64,000 bases of DNA, taken from Epilithonimonas sp042695135 (GTDB taxonomy: Bacteria > Bacteroidota > Bacteroidia > Flavobacteriales > Weeksellaceae). This document shows positions 51,017-60,628 of the stretch, in pieces; the first letter of the stretch is position 1; every line of letters starts with the position of its first letter. The position numbers and the translations under genes are program-made. The notes beneath the pieces are model-generated. The model ran no database searches. It was not told the origin of the DNA and saw nothing but the letters and a program-made list of their open reading frames with translations. The stretch spans positions 1,116,001-1,180,000 of the forward strand of contig NZ_CP170547.1 in assembly GCF_042695135.1 (NCBI RefSeq). Direction: 5' to 3'.

Positions 51017-54000
51017 ATGAAAAAATTAACAACAAGCGTGTTAGCAGTGGTTCTTTCGTCGTCTTTTGCAGTAGTTTCTGCACAAACGGTACAGGATTCT
51101 GCGAAGACACAAGATATCGAGGGCGTTGTAGTGACGGCTTTAGGTATCAAGAGAGAAAAAAAATCTTTGGGTTATGCCTCTCAAGAGATCAAAGCGAGTG
51201 CTTTATCAGACGGAACTACAAATACTGGTAACATTGCTGCCCAGTTATCCGGAAAAGTCGCTGGTCTTAATGTGACTACTAATACCAACTTTGGTGGTTC
51301 TGCTAACTTAGTTATTAGAGGTATCAAAGGAGTTGGTGGAGGTAATCCATTAATTGTTATTGACGGATCACCCGTTAATAATAACTCAACTTTTGGTTCT
51401 TCTGTAAATAATCCTGGTGCGGCTACTGATTATGGTAATGCTCTATCAGACATCAACCAAGATGATATAGAATCCATTAACGTTCTAAAAGGTGCCGCAG
51501 CTTCTGCGCTCTATGGAGAAAGAGGTATTAACGGGGTTATCGTTATTGTTACCAAAAATGGTAAGGGTAAAGATGATGGATCTTGGGGTGTAACTTTATC
51601 ATCGACTGTTCAAGCAGGATTTATTGATAAAAGTACTTTCCCTAAATATCAAACTAAGTATGGTGCAGGATATGATCCATCATTTACTGCTTCTGCTGCA
51701 GATGGAACACCATATGCTAACTTTGAGGATGATGCTTCTTGGGGACCCGCATTTGATCCCAATAAATTGGTTTATCAATGGGATTCTTATGATCCAAGTT
51801 CACCAAATTTTGGAAAAGCAACACCTTGGGTAGCTGCGAAAAATGGACCTATTGAATTTTTTAATACTCCTGTGACTTATACTAATACAGTTTCATTGGA
51901 GAAAGGTCAGAAAGGTAAAAATATCTTATTTACGTATGATAATATGACGGCTGATGGTTTGATGCCTAATTCTCATATTGCAAAAAATACATTATCATTA
52001 AAAGTAAATTATGATTTAACTGAAAAGTTACATTCATCATTCTATACTACACTGACACTTCAGGATACAAGAGGTAGAAATACTACTGGTTATAATGATA
52101 ACATAGTTGGTGGCTTCAGACAATGGTGGCAAACCAACGTAGATGTGAAAGATCTACAACGTGCATACCAATATGGTGTTAAAAATGCAACGTCTGCTAA
52201 TAACTATGGTAACGTAACTTGGAATAGAACAAACGCTGCTAATGGTATGCCAAAATACTGGAACAATCCATATTTCCAAGCTAATGAAAGCTATGTTTCA
52301 GATAACAGATACAGAAGTTTCAGTTACGGACAGTTGGTTTATGATTTTAACAAAAATTTCAGTGTAACCGGAAAAGTATCATATGATAGATCTAATCTGT
52401 CCATAGAGAATAGATTAGCTGTAGGTATGCTTGAACAAGCTTTTGGGGCATCAGGTAACACGGTGACTTCAGGATATTCAAGACAGGATATTATTCAGAC
52501 AGAAACCAATTACGATGCATATTTGAACTACAAATTTGATGTTACAGATAATATCAATGTAAGCGGGATTGCTGGAGGTAATATCAGAAGAAATTACTAT
52601 AATTCGATTTATGCTTCTACAGAAGGAGGATTAGTAGTTCCAGGTATTTATGCTGTAAGTAATTCAATTTTAGCACCATTGGCTCCAAAAGAAGATTTGC
52701 AGATTACCCAGACTAATAGCTTCTATGCAACTGCATCAGTTGATTTTTATAAAATTTTCTATTTAGATGGTACTTTTAGACGTGATCAAAGTTCCACACT
52801 TCCATCGAGTGATAATACATACTATTACCCATCAGTTACAGGATCATTCATCGCTTCAGAACTAATTAAAGCAGACTGGTTAAGTTTTTGGAAGATAAGA
52901 GGTAATTACGCTGAGGTTGGTGGAACTGCTCCAATATATTCTTTGATTAATACTTATACAGCTGCTGGAGTTTTCAATAATGGGGAATCTGGTGTAGGAC
53001 TTTATAATTCTGTAGTTACTAATAATAACCCTAAGCTTAAGCCACAAAGGTCGAAAGAGTTTGAAGTAGGAACAGAGGTTCACTTCTTAAAGGATAGAAT
53101 TACTCTTGATCTTGCTTATTACAAGACTAAAACTATCGATCAGATTATTGCTCTGCCAGTATCATCCGGTACAGGATATACAACCCAATATATTAATGCA
53201 GGACAGATAGACAATAAAGGTTATGAGGTAAGTTTAGGATTGGTTCCTTTCAAAACTCCAAATTTCACTTGGAATATGGATATCAACTGGTCTAAAAATG
53301 AGAACAAAGTAGTAGCTTTAGCTGGAGATTCTAAAAATTACTTATTACAAAGTTTCCAAGGAGGTGTAACTATGAATGCAACTATTGGTGAATCTTGGGG
53401 TACACTAATTGGATCTGATTATGTTTACCTTAATGGTGAAAAAGTAGTAAATGCTACTACAGGTAGATATCTTCGAGAAAATAACAAAGTTATCGGTAAT
53501 GCTACTCCAGATTGGATCGGAGGTGTGAGGAACAGTTTTAATTACAAAGGGATTTCATTAAGTTTCCTAATTGATGTAAGACATGGCGGAGATATCTTCT
53601 CTTTAGATCAATATTATGGACTAGCAACAGGATTGTATGAGGGTACAGAAAATTACAGAGAAAGTGGTACAGTTTGGGAGGGTGTGAATCCTAATGGACA
53701 AACTAATACAACTGTAACAGCTAATCCTTCTGCATTTGGTTCATTGGATGGTTACTCTCGTATGCCAGCTAAAAGATTTGTTTATGATGGTTCTTACATA
53801 AAATTAAGAGAAGCTAGTATCGGTTATTCTTTACCAAAATCATTACTTTTTGGAACTTTTGTGAACGAAGCTAAAGTGTCAATCGTAGGTAGAAACTTAT
53901 GGATCATCCATAAAAACTTACCAGGTGCTGATCCGGAAGCTATGGTAGGTGGTGGTAACCGTTCTTACGGTTATTCTATTGGATCGCTTCCAACAACTCG

Positions 54001-54034
54001 AGATATTGGTGTAAACGTAACATTAAAATTCTAA
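51017..54034 (+). CDS. SusC/RagA TonB-dependent outer membrane receptor
   Basis: A 1005-residue outer-membrane transporter that imports an oligosaccharide or peptide with energy from TonB. The signal peptide ends near residue 23 (VVSAQ). The plug domain starts with DIEGVVVTALGIKREKKSLG, a SusC hallmark, and continues with the LVIRGIKG and PLIVIDGSPVN phrases. The beta barrel fills the rest. It ends in an outer membrane phenylalanine, LKF. The CarboxypepD_reg-like domain that often precedes the plug is missing: only about 12 residues lie between the signal peptide and the plug. SusD follows 11 bases later. The substrate is not predictable, as no hydrolase is adjacent. Confidence 0.95.
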   Translation: MKKLTTSVLAVVLSSSFAVVSAQTVQDSAKTQDIEGVVVTALGIKREKKSLGYASQEIKASALSDGTTNTGNIAAQLSGKVAGLNVTTNTNFGGSANLVIRGIKGVGGGNPLIVIDGSPVNNNSTFGSSVNNPGAATDYGNALSDINQDDIESINVLKGAAASALYGERGINGVIVIVTKNGKGKDDGSWGVTLSSTVQAGFIDKSTFPKYQTKYGAGYDPSFTASAADGTPYANFEDDASWGPAFDPNKLVYQWDSYDPSSPNFGKATPWVAAKNGPIEFFNTPVTYTNTVSLEKGQKGKNILFTYDNMTADGLMPNSHIAKNTLSLKVNYDLTEKLHSSFYTTLTLQDTRGRNTTGYNDNIVGGFRQWWQTNVDVKDLQRAYQYGVKNATSANNYGNVTWNRTNAANGMPKYWNNPYFQANESYVSDNRYRSFSYGQLVYDFNKNFSVTGKVSYDRSNLSIENRLAVGMLEQAFGASGNTVTSGYSRQDIIQTETNYDAYLNYKFDVTDNINVSGIAGGNIRRNYYNSIYASTEGGLVVPGIYAVSNSILAPLAPKEDLQITQTNSFYATASVDFYKIFYLDGTFRRDQSSTLPSSDNTYYYPSVTGSFIASELIKADWLSFWKIRGNYAEVGGTAPIYSLINTYTAAGVFNNGESGVGLYNSVVTNNNPKLKPQRSKEFEVGTEVHFLKDRITLDLAYYKTKTIDQIIALPVSSGTGYTTQYINAGQIDNKGYEVSLGLVPFKTPNFTWNMDINWSKNENKVVALAGDSKNYLLQSFQGGVTMNATIGESWGTLIGSDYVYLNGEKVVNATTGRYLRENNKVIGNATPDWIGGVRNSFNYKGISLSFLIDVRHGGDIFSLDQYYGLATGLYEGTENYRESGTVWEGVNPNGQTNTTVTANPSAFGSLDGYSRMPAKRFVYDGSYIKLREASIGYSLPKSLLFGTFVNEAKVSIVGRNLWIIHKNLPGADPEAMVGGGNRSYGYSIGSLPTTRDIGVNVTLKF

Positions 54035-54045
54035 ATTAAAAAAAA

Positions 54046-55470
54046 ATGAAAAAGATATTTAATATATTAACAATTGGTGTTGTAGCTGCAATGAGCTTAA
54101 CATCATGTGAAAGAGACTTGACATCTCTGAATGTCGATCCGAAGCACCCATCAATCTTGCCATCTCAAAATCTATTGGCAATAGGGTTGCAGCAATCTTC
54201 ATATTATATGTTTACAGGAAGTGTAAATTTTAATAATTATAGATTTTTTACTCAACAGTGGGCACAAACTACCTATACAGATGAAACAACTTATAATCTA
54301 GTTACTAGGAATCAGCCAAGAAATCATTTTAACAGAATGTATGTTTACTCAATAAACAACTACAAAACTGCTAAAACTAATCTCGAAAATGAAGCAAATA
54401 CTCCAGCAGTAAAGGCTAATAAACTAGCTTCTTTAGAAATTTCTGAAATTTTTGTATGGGAAAATGTTGTTGATACTTTTGGTGATGTACCTTATACTGA
54501 GGCTTTCAAGCCCAATGAAGAAATATATTCACCAAAATATGATGATGCTAAACAAATCTATGTGAGCTTGTTAAGTAGAATTGATGCGGCAATAGCTACA
54601 ATTAATGAGTCTAGTGAGGGATATACTGACGGAGGAGATATTGTTTACACAGGAGATATGACAAAATGGAAGCATTTTGCAAATTCTATCAAGTTAAGAT
54701 TAGCGATGAACTTGGCAGATGTTGATCCTGCGTTGTCAAAATCTGCTGCAGAATCTGCAATTGCTAGTGGCGTAATTTCCAGCGAAGACGAATCTTACGT
54801 ATTCAAATTTGATGGTGGTACATTTGTAAATCCAAATATTGATGATTTAGGTGCTAGAAATGACTATGTTCCGTCGGAACTTGTTATTAATACTATGAAT
54901 GCTAATAACGATCCAAGACGTGCAACTTGGTTTACACAAAAAAATGGCGCTTATGTTGGGGGCAAATTTGGAGAACTTAACCCATTTGCAAATTATTCTC
55001 ATATGAGTAGTTCTTTTAATGCTGGTGACGCTCCAGCTAACTTACTTAGCTATGTTGAAGTTTTGTTTTTGAAATCTGAAGCAGCTGCAAGAGGTTATTC
55101 TGTTGGTGGAACTGCAGTTAGTTTTTATAATGACGCTTTAGCTGCATCTATGTCAGAAAATTCGGTTTCTGCGGCAGATTCTGCGGCTTATATAGCTGCT
55201 CATCCATACAATGCTGCTAATTGGAAACAATCAATTGGAGTAGAAGCTTGGGTAGCAATGTTCAATAGAGGGTTTGCAGCTTGGAATTTCTCTAGAAGAT
55301 TGGATTATCCAGTTTTTGTAAACCCAGCTAATTCTCAACTGACCGGTGTTCCTGTAAGAATGCCATATTCTGATCAAGAATATGTTTTGAACGGACCAAA
55401 CGTTAATGCTGCTGCTACTAAAATTGGTGGCGATAAAGCAACAACGAAATTGTTCTGGGATAAAAATTAA
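54046..55470 (+). CDS. SusD/RagB-like nutrient-binding lipoprotein
   Basis: The surface lipoprotein lid of the SusC transporter, 474 residues. The lipobox LTSC puts the lipidated Cys at residue 21. The mature chain is alpha-helical with tetratricopeptide-like repeats, of the SusD-like_2 (PF12771) type: phrases such as NNYRFFTQQWAQTTYTDE and DVPYTEAFKPNE are characteristic. Pairing with the SusC directly upstream (11 bases) supports the assignment. The ligand is unknown. Confidence 0.92.
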   Translation: MKKIFNILTIGVVAAMSLTSCERDLTSLNVDPKHPSILPSQNLLAIGLQQSSYYMFTGSVNFNNYRFFTQQWAQTTYTDETTYNLVTRNQPRNHFNRMYVYSINNYKTAKTNLENEANTPAVKANKLASLEISEIFVWENVVDTFGDVPYTEAFKPNEEIYSPKYDDAKQIYVSLLSRIDAAIATINESSEGYTDGGDIVYTGDMTKWKHFANSIKLRLAMNLADVDPALSKSAAESAIASGVISSEDESYVFKFDGGTFVNPNIDDLGARNDYVPSELVINTMNANNDPRRATWFTQKNGAYVGGKFGELNPFANYSHMSSSFNAGDAPANLLSYVEVLFLKSEAAARGYSVGGTAVSFYNDALAASMSENSVSAADSAAYIAAHPYNAANWKQSIGVEAWVAMFNRGFAAWNFSRRLDYPVFVNPANSQLTGVPVRMPYSDQEYVLNGPNVNAAATKIGGDKATTKLFWDKN

Positions 55471-55488
55471 TAAATCAATTTTTATAAT

Positions 55489-55524
55489 AAAAAGAGATTG
55501 CTTAAGCAATCTCTTTTTTTTTTT
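55489..55524 (+). terminator. Terminator after susD
   Basis: A perfect palindrome centred on CTTAAG at 55501-55506 with long arms and a run of about eleven T. Confidence 0.9.
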
Positions 55525-55529
55525 ATTTG

Positions 55530-55537
55530 TATTTTTG
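55530..55537 (+). promoter_or_regulatory. -7 element adjacent to the 55541 start
   Basis: TATTTTTG ends three bases before the ATG at 55541, just after the T-run of the susD terminator. No -33 element is clear in the hairpin. Confidence 0.4.
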
Positions 55538-55540
55538 AGT

Positions 55541-58036
55541 ATGTTTTTTAGAATAATAATTTTCTGTTTTATTTTCTCCAACATTTTTGCTAAGGCACAA
55601 TTAGATTTGGAGCATTGGTTTCCGCCATACTTTAGAACCTCCCCTTACGATATTACACAACTAAGTATATATATATCTACTGATAAAGACAACAGTTTTC
55701 CTGTAAAGATTTATAATAATAATGTACTTATATCAACAGTTGCAGTTTCCAAAAATTCTCCTATAGAATTTCCAGTTCCAGCAATTTCAATGCTTGAAGC
55801 CAGTACTCCTTTAAGAGTAATGAAACCAACGACAATGGGGATACATCTTTCAGGAGAAAAAAGTTTCTATGCAAGTCTTAGGTTAGCAGGTTGTAGAGTA
55901 GGTTGTAAGAGCGAGATAATTGCATCAAAAGGGAAAACAGCTTTGGGAAAAGAATTTTTTATAGTGACAGATCAGATTATACTTTATGGAAATAATCCCG
56001 CCGGAATGTTATACCAAACCTCGGTAATGGCAACTCAGGATAATACGAAGATTAAGATATCTAATTATAATTCTAATCTGGTATTTATTAATGGAGACAA
56101 TAGTGATGAATTGAGTATTACTCTGAACAAAGATGAGTCATATATTATAGTTGCTCGTAAACAGGATAATCCTAATCCGCCAAATATTCTGGATGATTGG
56201 GATCCTAATCTCATTGGAGCAAAAGTTACGTCTGATAAACCAATCATTGTTAACAATGGAAATTTCATTAGTCAGGATATAGGAGAAAGTGGTGGTGGTG
56301 GAGTTAATATGGATCAGAGCGTTCCTATCGATAAGATTGGAAAGGAGTATTTTCTGGTCAATGGGATGACCAAGACAGAAACTGCAATGGAAAAATCAAT
56401 AATTGTTGCCACAAAAAATAACACACAGATCTTTTTTAATAATGAGCAACAACCTTTTGTAACCCTCAATGCTGGCGAACATTTTATCGGGCCTTATGGA
56501 AAGCAAAGATATTTGGATGGCAATCAGCCTTCATTTAAAAATCCACAAAATATAATTATTCCGACACGCGGGATATATATTAAATCTTCTGAACCCGTTT
56601 ATGTATATCAACTAATAGGTGGGTTTAACTTTTTGATACAAGGTCCCAGTCCCGATTTTACACAAATTACCAGTGGAATGACATTTTCTTATCCATTGGA
56701 TAAAGATTACTTCCCAAAACCACAACAAAATCTTAAAAATATTATTCATATCCCATCTGTAGAAAGATTAGGGAGTTTTGTAGCACAATCAAAATTATCA
56801 ATTAAGACATCTATAGGTGCGAATATAAAAGTAAATGGAACTGCGATGACAAATCCATCACCTATGATTGGTAAAGATGGCTGGGGATATTATACGATAG
56901 TTCCAATCTCCGGAGATGTAGAAATCGAATCAGATAAAGATCTTAATGTAGATCTTGTTGGAGGTTTTCAATTTGCGGGCTATGCTAGTAGTTACACCGG
57001 TTTTTCTAATGATCCTTATATATTAGTTAATGGTAACTGTATTCAGGAAGGTGTTTTTTTAAAATTAAGTAACAAGGATTTTATTACATTTCAATGGCAG
57101 TTAAATGGAGTAGATATTACAGGAGCTACAAGTTTTGAATATCAACCTATCTTACAAGGAAATTATCAATGTGTTGTGACATATTTAGGATTCAGTTTTA
57201 CTACAACTCCTGTTTTTATTCCCAATTGTCCTTACAATATCTATGATGTTAATGTTGGGAATGTTTGCCATAATTTCGAGATAGATACCAAGTTTACTAT
57301 GCCAGGTCATGTGTTTTCAAAATTAGAGTTACTGACACAGCCAAATAACGGAACGGCTCAAATTATCAATAGAAAAGTAATTGTAAAAATGAATGATTCT
57401 TTTGCAGGAACTGATAGATTAATATATAAATTGACAGCAACAGATGGATATTATGAAGTTTATAAGGCCAATTTTAATGTCCTTCCAAATCCTATTGCTG
57501 ATGTAAAATCAGAACTCCAGCCAAAATCATATTTAGACGATACATATTATTTTGACCTTTATAGTGCTATAAATAATGAGAATAATGAAACTTTTGAATT
57601 CTATCCGGGATTATCAGATGCAGAAAATAATACCAATCAGATAAAGGATCTTTTGTCCAATTATTCATCAACACTTACTGAAATTTATGTAAAAATAACC
57701 AATCAATATAATTGCTACGTCATAAAGAAAATTGTACTTATAAGACCGCCGGTTGTTCCAGATTCTGTTACATTACCCAATGCATTTTCCCCAAATAATG
57801 ATGGTGTAAATGATATTTGGGATTATTCCTTACTTAATGCTTTCCAGGATCTTGACCTTAAAATATATGACAGATATGGTAAATTGGTTTATACACATAC
57901 CAGAGAATTCTCCTGGAATGGAAAAGTGAGTAACATATTGTTACCTTCTGATTCTTATTGGGTGATTTATTCTTATACGAGCAAAGGGGTAAGAGTTTCA
58001 AATAAAACGATGTGGCTTCTTTTGAAAAACAGATAA
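55541..58036 (+). CDS. T9SS type B surface protein with IgGFc-binding-like domain
   Basis: An 831-residue exported protein. I start it at the ATG at 55541, which opens a good signal peptide (MFFRIIIFCFIFSNIFAKAQ); the open frame extends upstream through the terminator but lacks coding character there. Residues about 20-510 resemble the IgGFc-binding N-terminal domain found in Bacteroidota surface proteins (LSIYISTDKDNSFPVKIYN and repeated loops). An Ig-like segment follows (about 520-570, FQWQLNGVDITGATSFEY). The C-terminal 85 residues, from LPNAFSPNNDGVND, are the gliding-motility-type (type B) T9SS sorting domain. Adhesion is the likely role. It follows the SusCD unit but has its own promoter element. 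Confidence 0.82.
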   Translation: MFFRIIIFCFIFSNIFAKAQLDLEHWFPPYFRTSPYDITQLSIYISTDKDNSFPVKIYNNNVLISTVAVSKNSPIEFPVPAISMLEASTPLRVMKPTTMGIHLSGEKSFYASLRLAGCRVGCKSEIIASKGKTALGKEFFIVTDQIILYGNNPAGMLYQTSVMATQDNTKIKISNYNSNLVFINGDNSDELSITLNKDESYIIVARKQDNPNPPNILDDWDPNLIGAKVTSDKPIIVNNGNFISQDIGESGGGGVNMDQSVPIDKIGKEYFLVNGMTKTETAMEKSIIVATKNNTQIFFNNEQQPFVTLNAGEHFIGPYGKQRYLDGNQPSFKNPQNIIIPTRGIYIKSSEPVYVYQLIGGFNFLIQGPSPDFTQITSGMTFSYPLDKDYFPKPQQNLKNIIHIPSVERLGSFVAQSKLSIKTSIGANIKVNGTAMTNPSPMIGKDGWGYYTIVPISGDVEIESDKDLNVDLVGGFQFAGYASSYTGFSNDPYILVNGNCIQEGVFLKLSNKDFITFQWQLNGVDITGATSFEYQPILQGNYQCVVTYLGFSFTTTPVFIPNCPYNIYDVNVGNVCHNFEIDTKFTMPGHVFSKLELLTQPNNGTAQIINRKVIVKMNDSFAGTDRLIYKLTATDGYYEVYKANFNVLPNPIADVKSELQPKSYLDDTYYFDLYSAINNENNETFEFYPGLSDAENNTNQIKDLLSNYSSTLTEIYVKITNQYNCYVIKKIVLIRPPVVPDSVTLPNAFSPNNDGVNDIWDYSLLNAFQDLDLKIYDRYGKLVYTHTREFSWNGKVSNILLPSDSYWVIYSYTSKGVRVSNKTMWLLLKNR

Positions 58037-58053
58037 ATTAAATTATTAAAAAA

Positions 58054-58090
58054 TAAAAGCTCCATTTTGATCATCAAAATGGAGCTTTTA
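58054..58090. terminator. Bidirectional terminator
   Basis: A long perfect hairpin (TAAAAGCTCCATTTTGAT and its complement) between the convergent T9SS type B and ffh genes. Confidence 0.92.
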
Positions 58091-58108
58091 CTTTTATAAA
58101 AAGTAATC

Positions 58109-59473
58109 CTACTTCCCAAACAATCCGCCGCCCATTCCTGGCATATTCGGCATTTTGCTCATCATTTGCATCATTTGTTTGCCTTGAGGACCTTGCATCA
58201 TTTTCATCATTTTTCCCATTTGGTCAAATTGTTTCATCAATGCATTTACGTCTTCCAATTTTCTTCCTGCACCTTTCGCAATTCTCTGTTTTCTTGAAAC
58301 ATTTATGATAGAAGGTTTTCTTCTTTCGTCAGGCGTCATAGAATGGATGATTGCTTCGATGTGTTTGAAGGCATCATCATTGATGTCCACATCTTTGATT
58401 GCTTTTCCAACGCCTGGAATCATTCCCATTAGATCCTTCATATTACCCATCTTCTTAATTTGGTTGATTTGTTTCAGAAAATCATCAAAACCAAATTCAT
58501 TCTTCGCAATCTTCTTATGAAGTTTTTTCGCTTCCTCTTCATCAAATTGTTCCTGAGCTCTTTCCACCAAGGAAACAACATCTCCCATTCCGAGGATTCT
58601 GTCTGCCATCCTTTCCGGATAGAAAAGATCCAGGGCTTCCATTTTTTCTCCAGTTGAGATAAATTTGATTGGCTTCTCAACCACAGAACGGATCGTCAAA
58701 GCGGCTCCACCTCGCGTATCACCATCCAATTTTGTAAGCACAACACCGTCGAAGTTCAGAACATCATTGAAGGTCTTCGCCGTATTCACCGCATCCTGAC
58801 CCGTCATAGAATCTACAACGAACAAGGTCTCATTCGGTTGGATCGTGCTATGAACAGACTTGATCTCTATCATCATCTGCTCATCAATTGCCAAACGTCC
58901 AGCCGTATCCACAATCACCGTATCAAAACCATTTGATTTTGCATAGTTGATCGCGTTCGATGCGATAGAAGTTGGATTTTTATTTTCAAGTTCTGTATAA
59001 ACTTCAACATTGATCTGTCCGCCCAAAACTTTTAACTGATCGATTGCCGCCGGTCTGTAAACATCACAAGCTACCAAAAGTGGTTTTTTGCTTCGTTTTT
59101 GCTTCAGATAATTAGCCAATTTTCCAGAGAAAGTCGTTTTTCCGGAACCTTGAAGTCCAGCAATTAGAATAACACTTGGTTTCCCCGAAAGGTTGATGCC
59201 TTCCTGGCTTCCACCCATCAATTCCACCAACTCGTCGTGAACGATTTTCGTCATCAATTGTCCCGGAGTCAAAGACGTCAGAACGTTTTGTCCCAGCGCT
59301 TTATCTTGCACGCGTTTCGTCAGATCCTTTGCAACTTTGTAGTTCACATCGGCATCTACGAGTGCACGTCGGATTTCTTTTACAGTTTCTGCAACGTTGA
59401 TCTCGGAGATCTTTCCGCGGCCGGAAATATTATGAAGCGCCTTATCTAGCTTATCTTGTAAACTGTTGAACAT
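58109..59473 (-). CDS. ffh: Signal recognition particle protein Ffh (SRP54)
   Basis: The GTPase of the signal recognition particle, which binds signal sequences and brings ribosomes to FtsY at the membrane. It has 454 residues: an N domain (about 1-90), a G domain with the P-loop GLQGSGKTT at 106-114 followed by DTAGR and TKLDGDTRGG, and a Met-rich M domain (about 310-440). The M domain contains the RNA-binding stretch IINVSRKQRIAKGAG. The very end is Met/Gly-rich. It stands alone, with a terminator after it. Confidence 0.97.
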   Translation of the reverse strand: MFNSLQDKLDKALHNISGRGKISEINVAETVKEIRRALVDADVNYKVAKDLTKRVQDKALGQNVLTSLTPGQLMTKIVHDELVELMGGSQEGINLSGKPSVILIAGLQGSGKTTFSGKLANYLKQKRSKKPLLVACDVYRPAAIDQLKVLGGQINVEVYTELENKNPTSIASNAINYAKSNGFDTVIVDTAGRLAIDEQMMIEIKSVHSTIQPNETLFVVDSMTGQDAVNTAKTFNDVLNFDGVVLTKLDGDTRGGAALTIRSVVEKPIKFISTGEKMEALDLFYPERMADRILGMGDVVSLVERAQEQFDEEEAKKLHKKIAKNEFGFDDFLKQINQIKKMGNMKDLMGMIPGVGKAIKDVDINDDAFKHIEAIIHSMTPDERRKPSIINVSRKQRIAKGAGRKLEDVNALMKQFDQMGKMMKMMQGPQGKQMMQMMSKMPNMPGMGGGLFGK

Positions 59474-59599
59474 AACTTATGTAATATATTAAGGTTGCAA
59501 AAATAAGAAAATTTAAGCAAAGGAAATAGTTTCAGACATCACTTATCGATCATCATTTATTATTTATTTTATTTGACTCCGTCGAACCTGAAGGTTTGG

Positions 59600-59701
59600 G
59601 CAGCTTTATCCGTCTTCCGCTCCCAATCTTTTTTGCAGACGATTTCCCTTTAATAAAACCCGAGTCCACGCAAAAAAGGATTTCCGCTCAAGCCGGGCTG
59701 C
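59600..59701. repeat. Imperfect inverted repeat (GCAGC ... GCTGC)
   Basis: The left arm, 59600-59636, begins GCAGC and ends AATCTTTTTTGC. The right arm, 59670-59701, when complemented begins GCAGC and ends AATCCTTTTTTGC. The two arms enclose about 33 bases. Similar elements with these ends are, as I recall, scattered in intergenic spaces of Chryseobacterium-like genomes, but this window has only one copy. Confidence 0.5.
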
Positions 59702-59740
59702 AGATTCAACATAGGATAGGATTCTGACTTAAAACCCAAT

Positions 59741-59818
59741 TTTGTCATCCGTAAGAATCTAAACTCTTGAGATTGACGTCTTCGAACCACTTCGTTAGGT
59801 TTACTACAGAATGACAAA
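59741..59818. repeat. Imperfect inverted repeat (TTTGTCAT ... ATGACAAA)
   Basis: TTTGTCATCCGTA at 59741-59753 and its near-complement CTACAGAATGACAAA at 59804-59818 flank about 50 bases. This looks like a short non-coding, possibly mobile, element of the MITE or REP kind. No target duplication could be confirmed. Confidence 0.5.
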
Positions 59819-59974
59819 GTTTGCTTTATTGCTTTGTTGAGCAATGCGCCTTTGCGCGAACCTTAAAATATTTTCAATAATGGGAAAAAAAAACTTTGTG
59901 GACTTTGCGTTCAAAATCCAAAGAAGGAATTTTGTAAAATGTAAGTCTATGAAGTTTAAGTTATCCAGAATGTT

Positions 59975-59982
59975 TACTTTTG
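59975..59982 (+). promoter_or_regulatory. -7 element of the ATP synthase operon
   Basis: TACTTTTG matches TAnnTTTG and lies 13 bases before the TTG start of the AtpZ-like gene. No -33 TTTG is clear. Confidence 0.5.
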
Positions 59983-59995
59983 CAAAAATCAAATT

Positions 59996-60244
59996 TTGGG
60001 AGATAAGCAGAATGATAATTCAAATGCATTGCGGAAATATGGGAAATATTCTTCCGTAGTTTTCCAGATGTTATTCATCATCGGGATTTCATTTTGGGGT
60101 GGACATCAGTTGGATTTGTACTTCGAAACCGGCTCCAATGTTTTGGTTTTAGTGATCGGACTCAGTGGACTTTGTCTTTCATTATACACCACTTTGAAAA
60201 GACTAGAAATTTTAAATAAAGAAGAAAATGAAGAACAAAAGTAA
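59996..60244 (+). CDS. AtpZ/AtpI-family protein, TTG start
   Basis: An 82-residue membrane protein with two hydrophobic helices (about 18-40 and 46-66) and charged ends, of the AtpZ/AtpI kind that precedes ATP synthase genes. AtpI is believed to help assemble the c-ring and may bring in Mg2+. The start is TTG at 59996. No in-frame ATG occurs before the first helix, and the next one, within the helix, would remove the conserved N-terminus. A -7 element 13 bases upstream agrees with this start. It overlaps the next gene by 17 bases. Confidence 0.8.
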   Translation: MGDKQNDNSNALRKYGKYSSVVFQMLFIIGISFWGGHQLDLYFETGSNVLVLVIGLSGLCLSLYTTLKRLEILNKEENEEQK

Positions 60245-60599
60245 TATCGTTATCAGTGTTGTGTTTTTCCTGACATTCATTATACATTTCGCAATTTGGA
60301 AGTTTATTTTCCATCTGGATGAAGTCACGATTATCAAGTTTTACCTCTTCTTAAGTGTGATTTTTATGATGATGATCACCTTGCTTTTGATCATCAACAG
60401 AACCTTTCCCCAGTTTGTAGGAATGTCTGTTATAGGACTCATTTTAGTAAAGTTCGGATTGATGTATCTGATCAAGAATAAGCTTCATTTTGAGGCGATT
60501 CCGAATTTCAAATTCCATTTTATTATTCCATATTTTATTCTGACTGCGTTGCTTACCTATTATGCAATACAGTTAATTAATTATGACAAAAAACAGTAA
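60228..60599 (+). CDS. Small membrane protein of the ATP synthase operon (DUF6168-like)
   Basis: A 123-residue protein made of four hydrophobic helices (about 7-25, 35-58, 65-82 and 95-115) with basic ends. It sits where AtpI-like proteins are found in other groups, between AtpZ and AtpB, and overlaps the AtpZ-like gene by 17 bases. I believe it matches the Flavobacteriia family DUF6168 found at this place. A helper role in Fo assembly is inference from position only. Confidence 0.6.
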   Translation: MKNKSNIVISVVFFLTFIIHFAIWKFIFHLDEVTIIKFYLFLSVIFMMMITLLLIINRTFPQFVGMSVIGLILVKFGLMYLIKNKLHFEAIPNFKFHFIIPYFILTALLTYYAIQLINYDKKQ

Positions 60600-60628
60600 A
60601 TTAATTCTTCAAAAGAGAAAAAATAGTC

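Larger units (their letters stand above)
59474..59974. other. Gene-free region with inverted repeats
   Basis: About 500 bases between ffh and the ATP synthase operon hold no open frame with coding character. Two imperfect inverted repeats lie inside it (59600-59701 and 59741-59818). The part from about 59820 contains stretches such as GCGCCTTTGCGCGAACC that recall rearranged tRNA-flank or repeat sequence. No tRNA can be folded there. Confidence 0.6.

Noticed and set aside
50850..51110. A minus-strand open frame over the start of rnhB and of susC
   Set aside because: It overlaps the start regions of two well-supported genes and the susC promoter, and its composition is that of AT-rich non-coding DNA.
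55406..55540. Longer N-terminus for the T9SS type B protein
   Set aside because: This stretch overlaps the end of susD and its terminator; a signal peptide starts cleanly at 55541.
59804..60059. Short open frames on both strands between ffh and the ATP synthase operon
   Set aside because: They have no recognisable protein features, overlap each other, and run into the promoter and start of the AtpZ-like gene.
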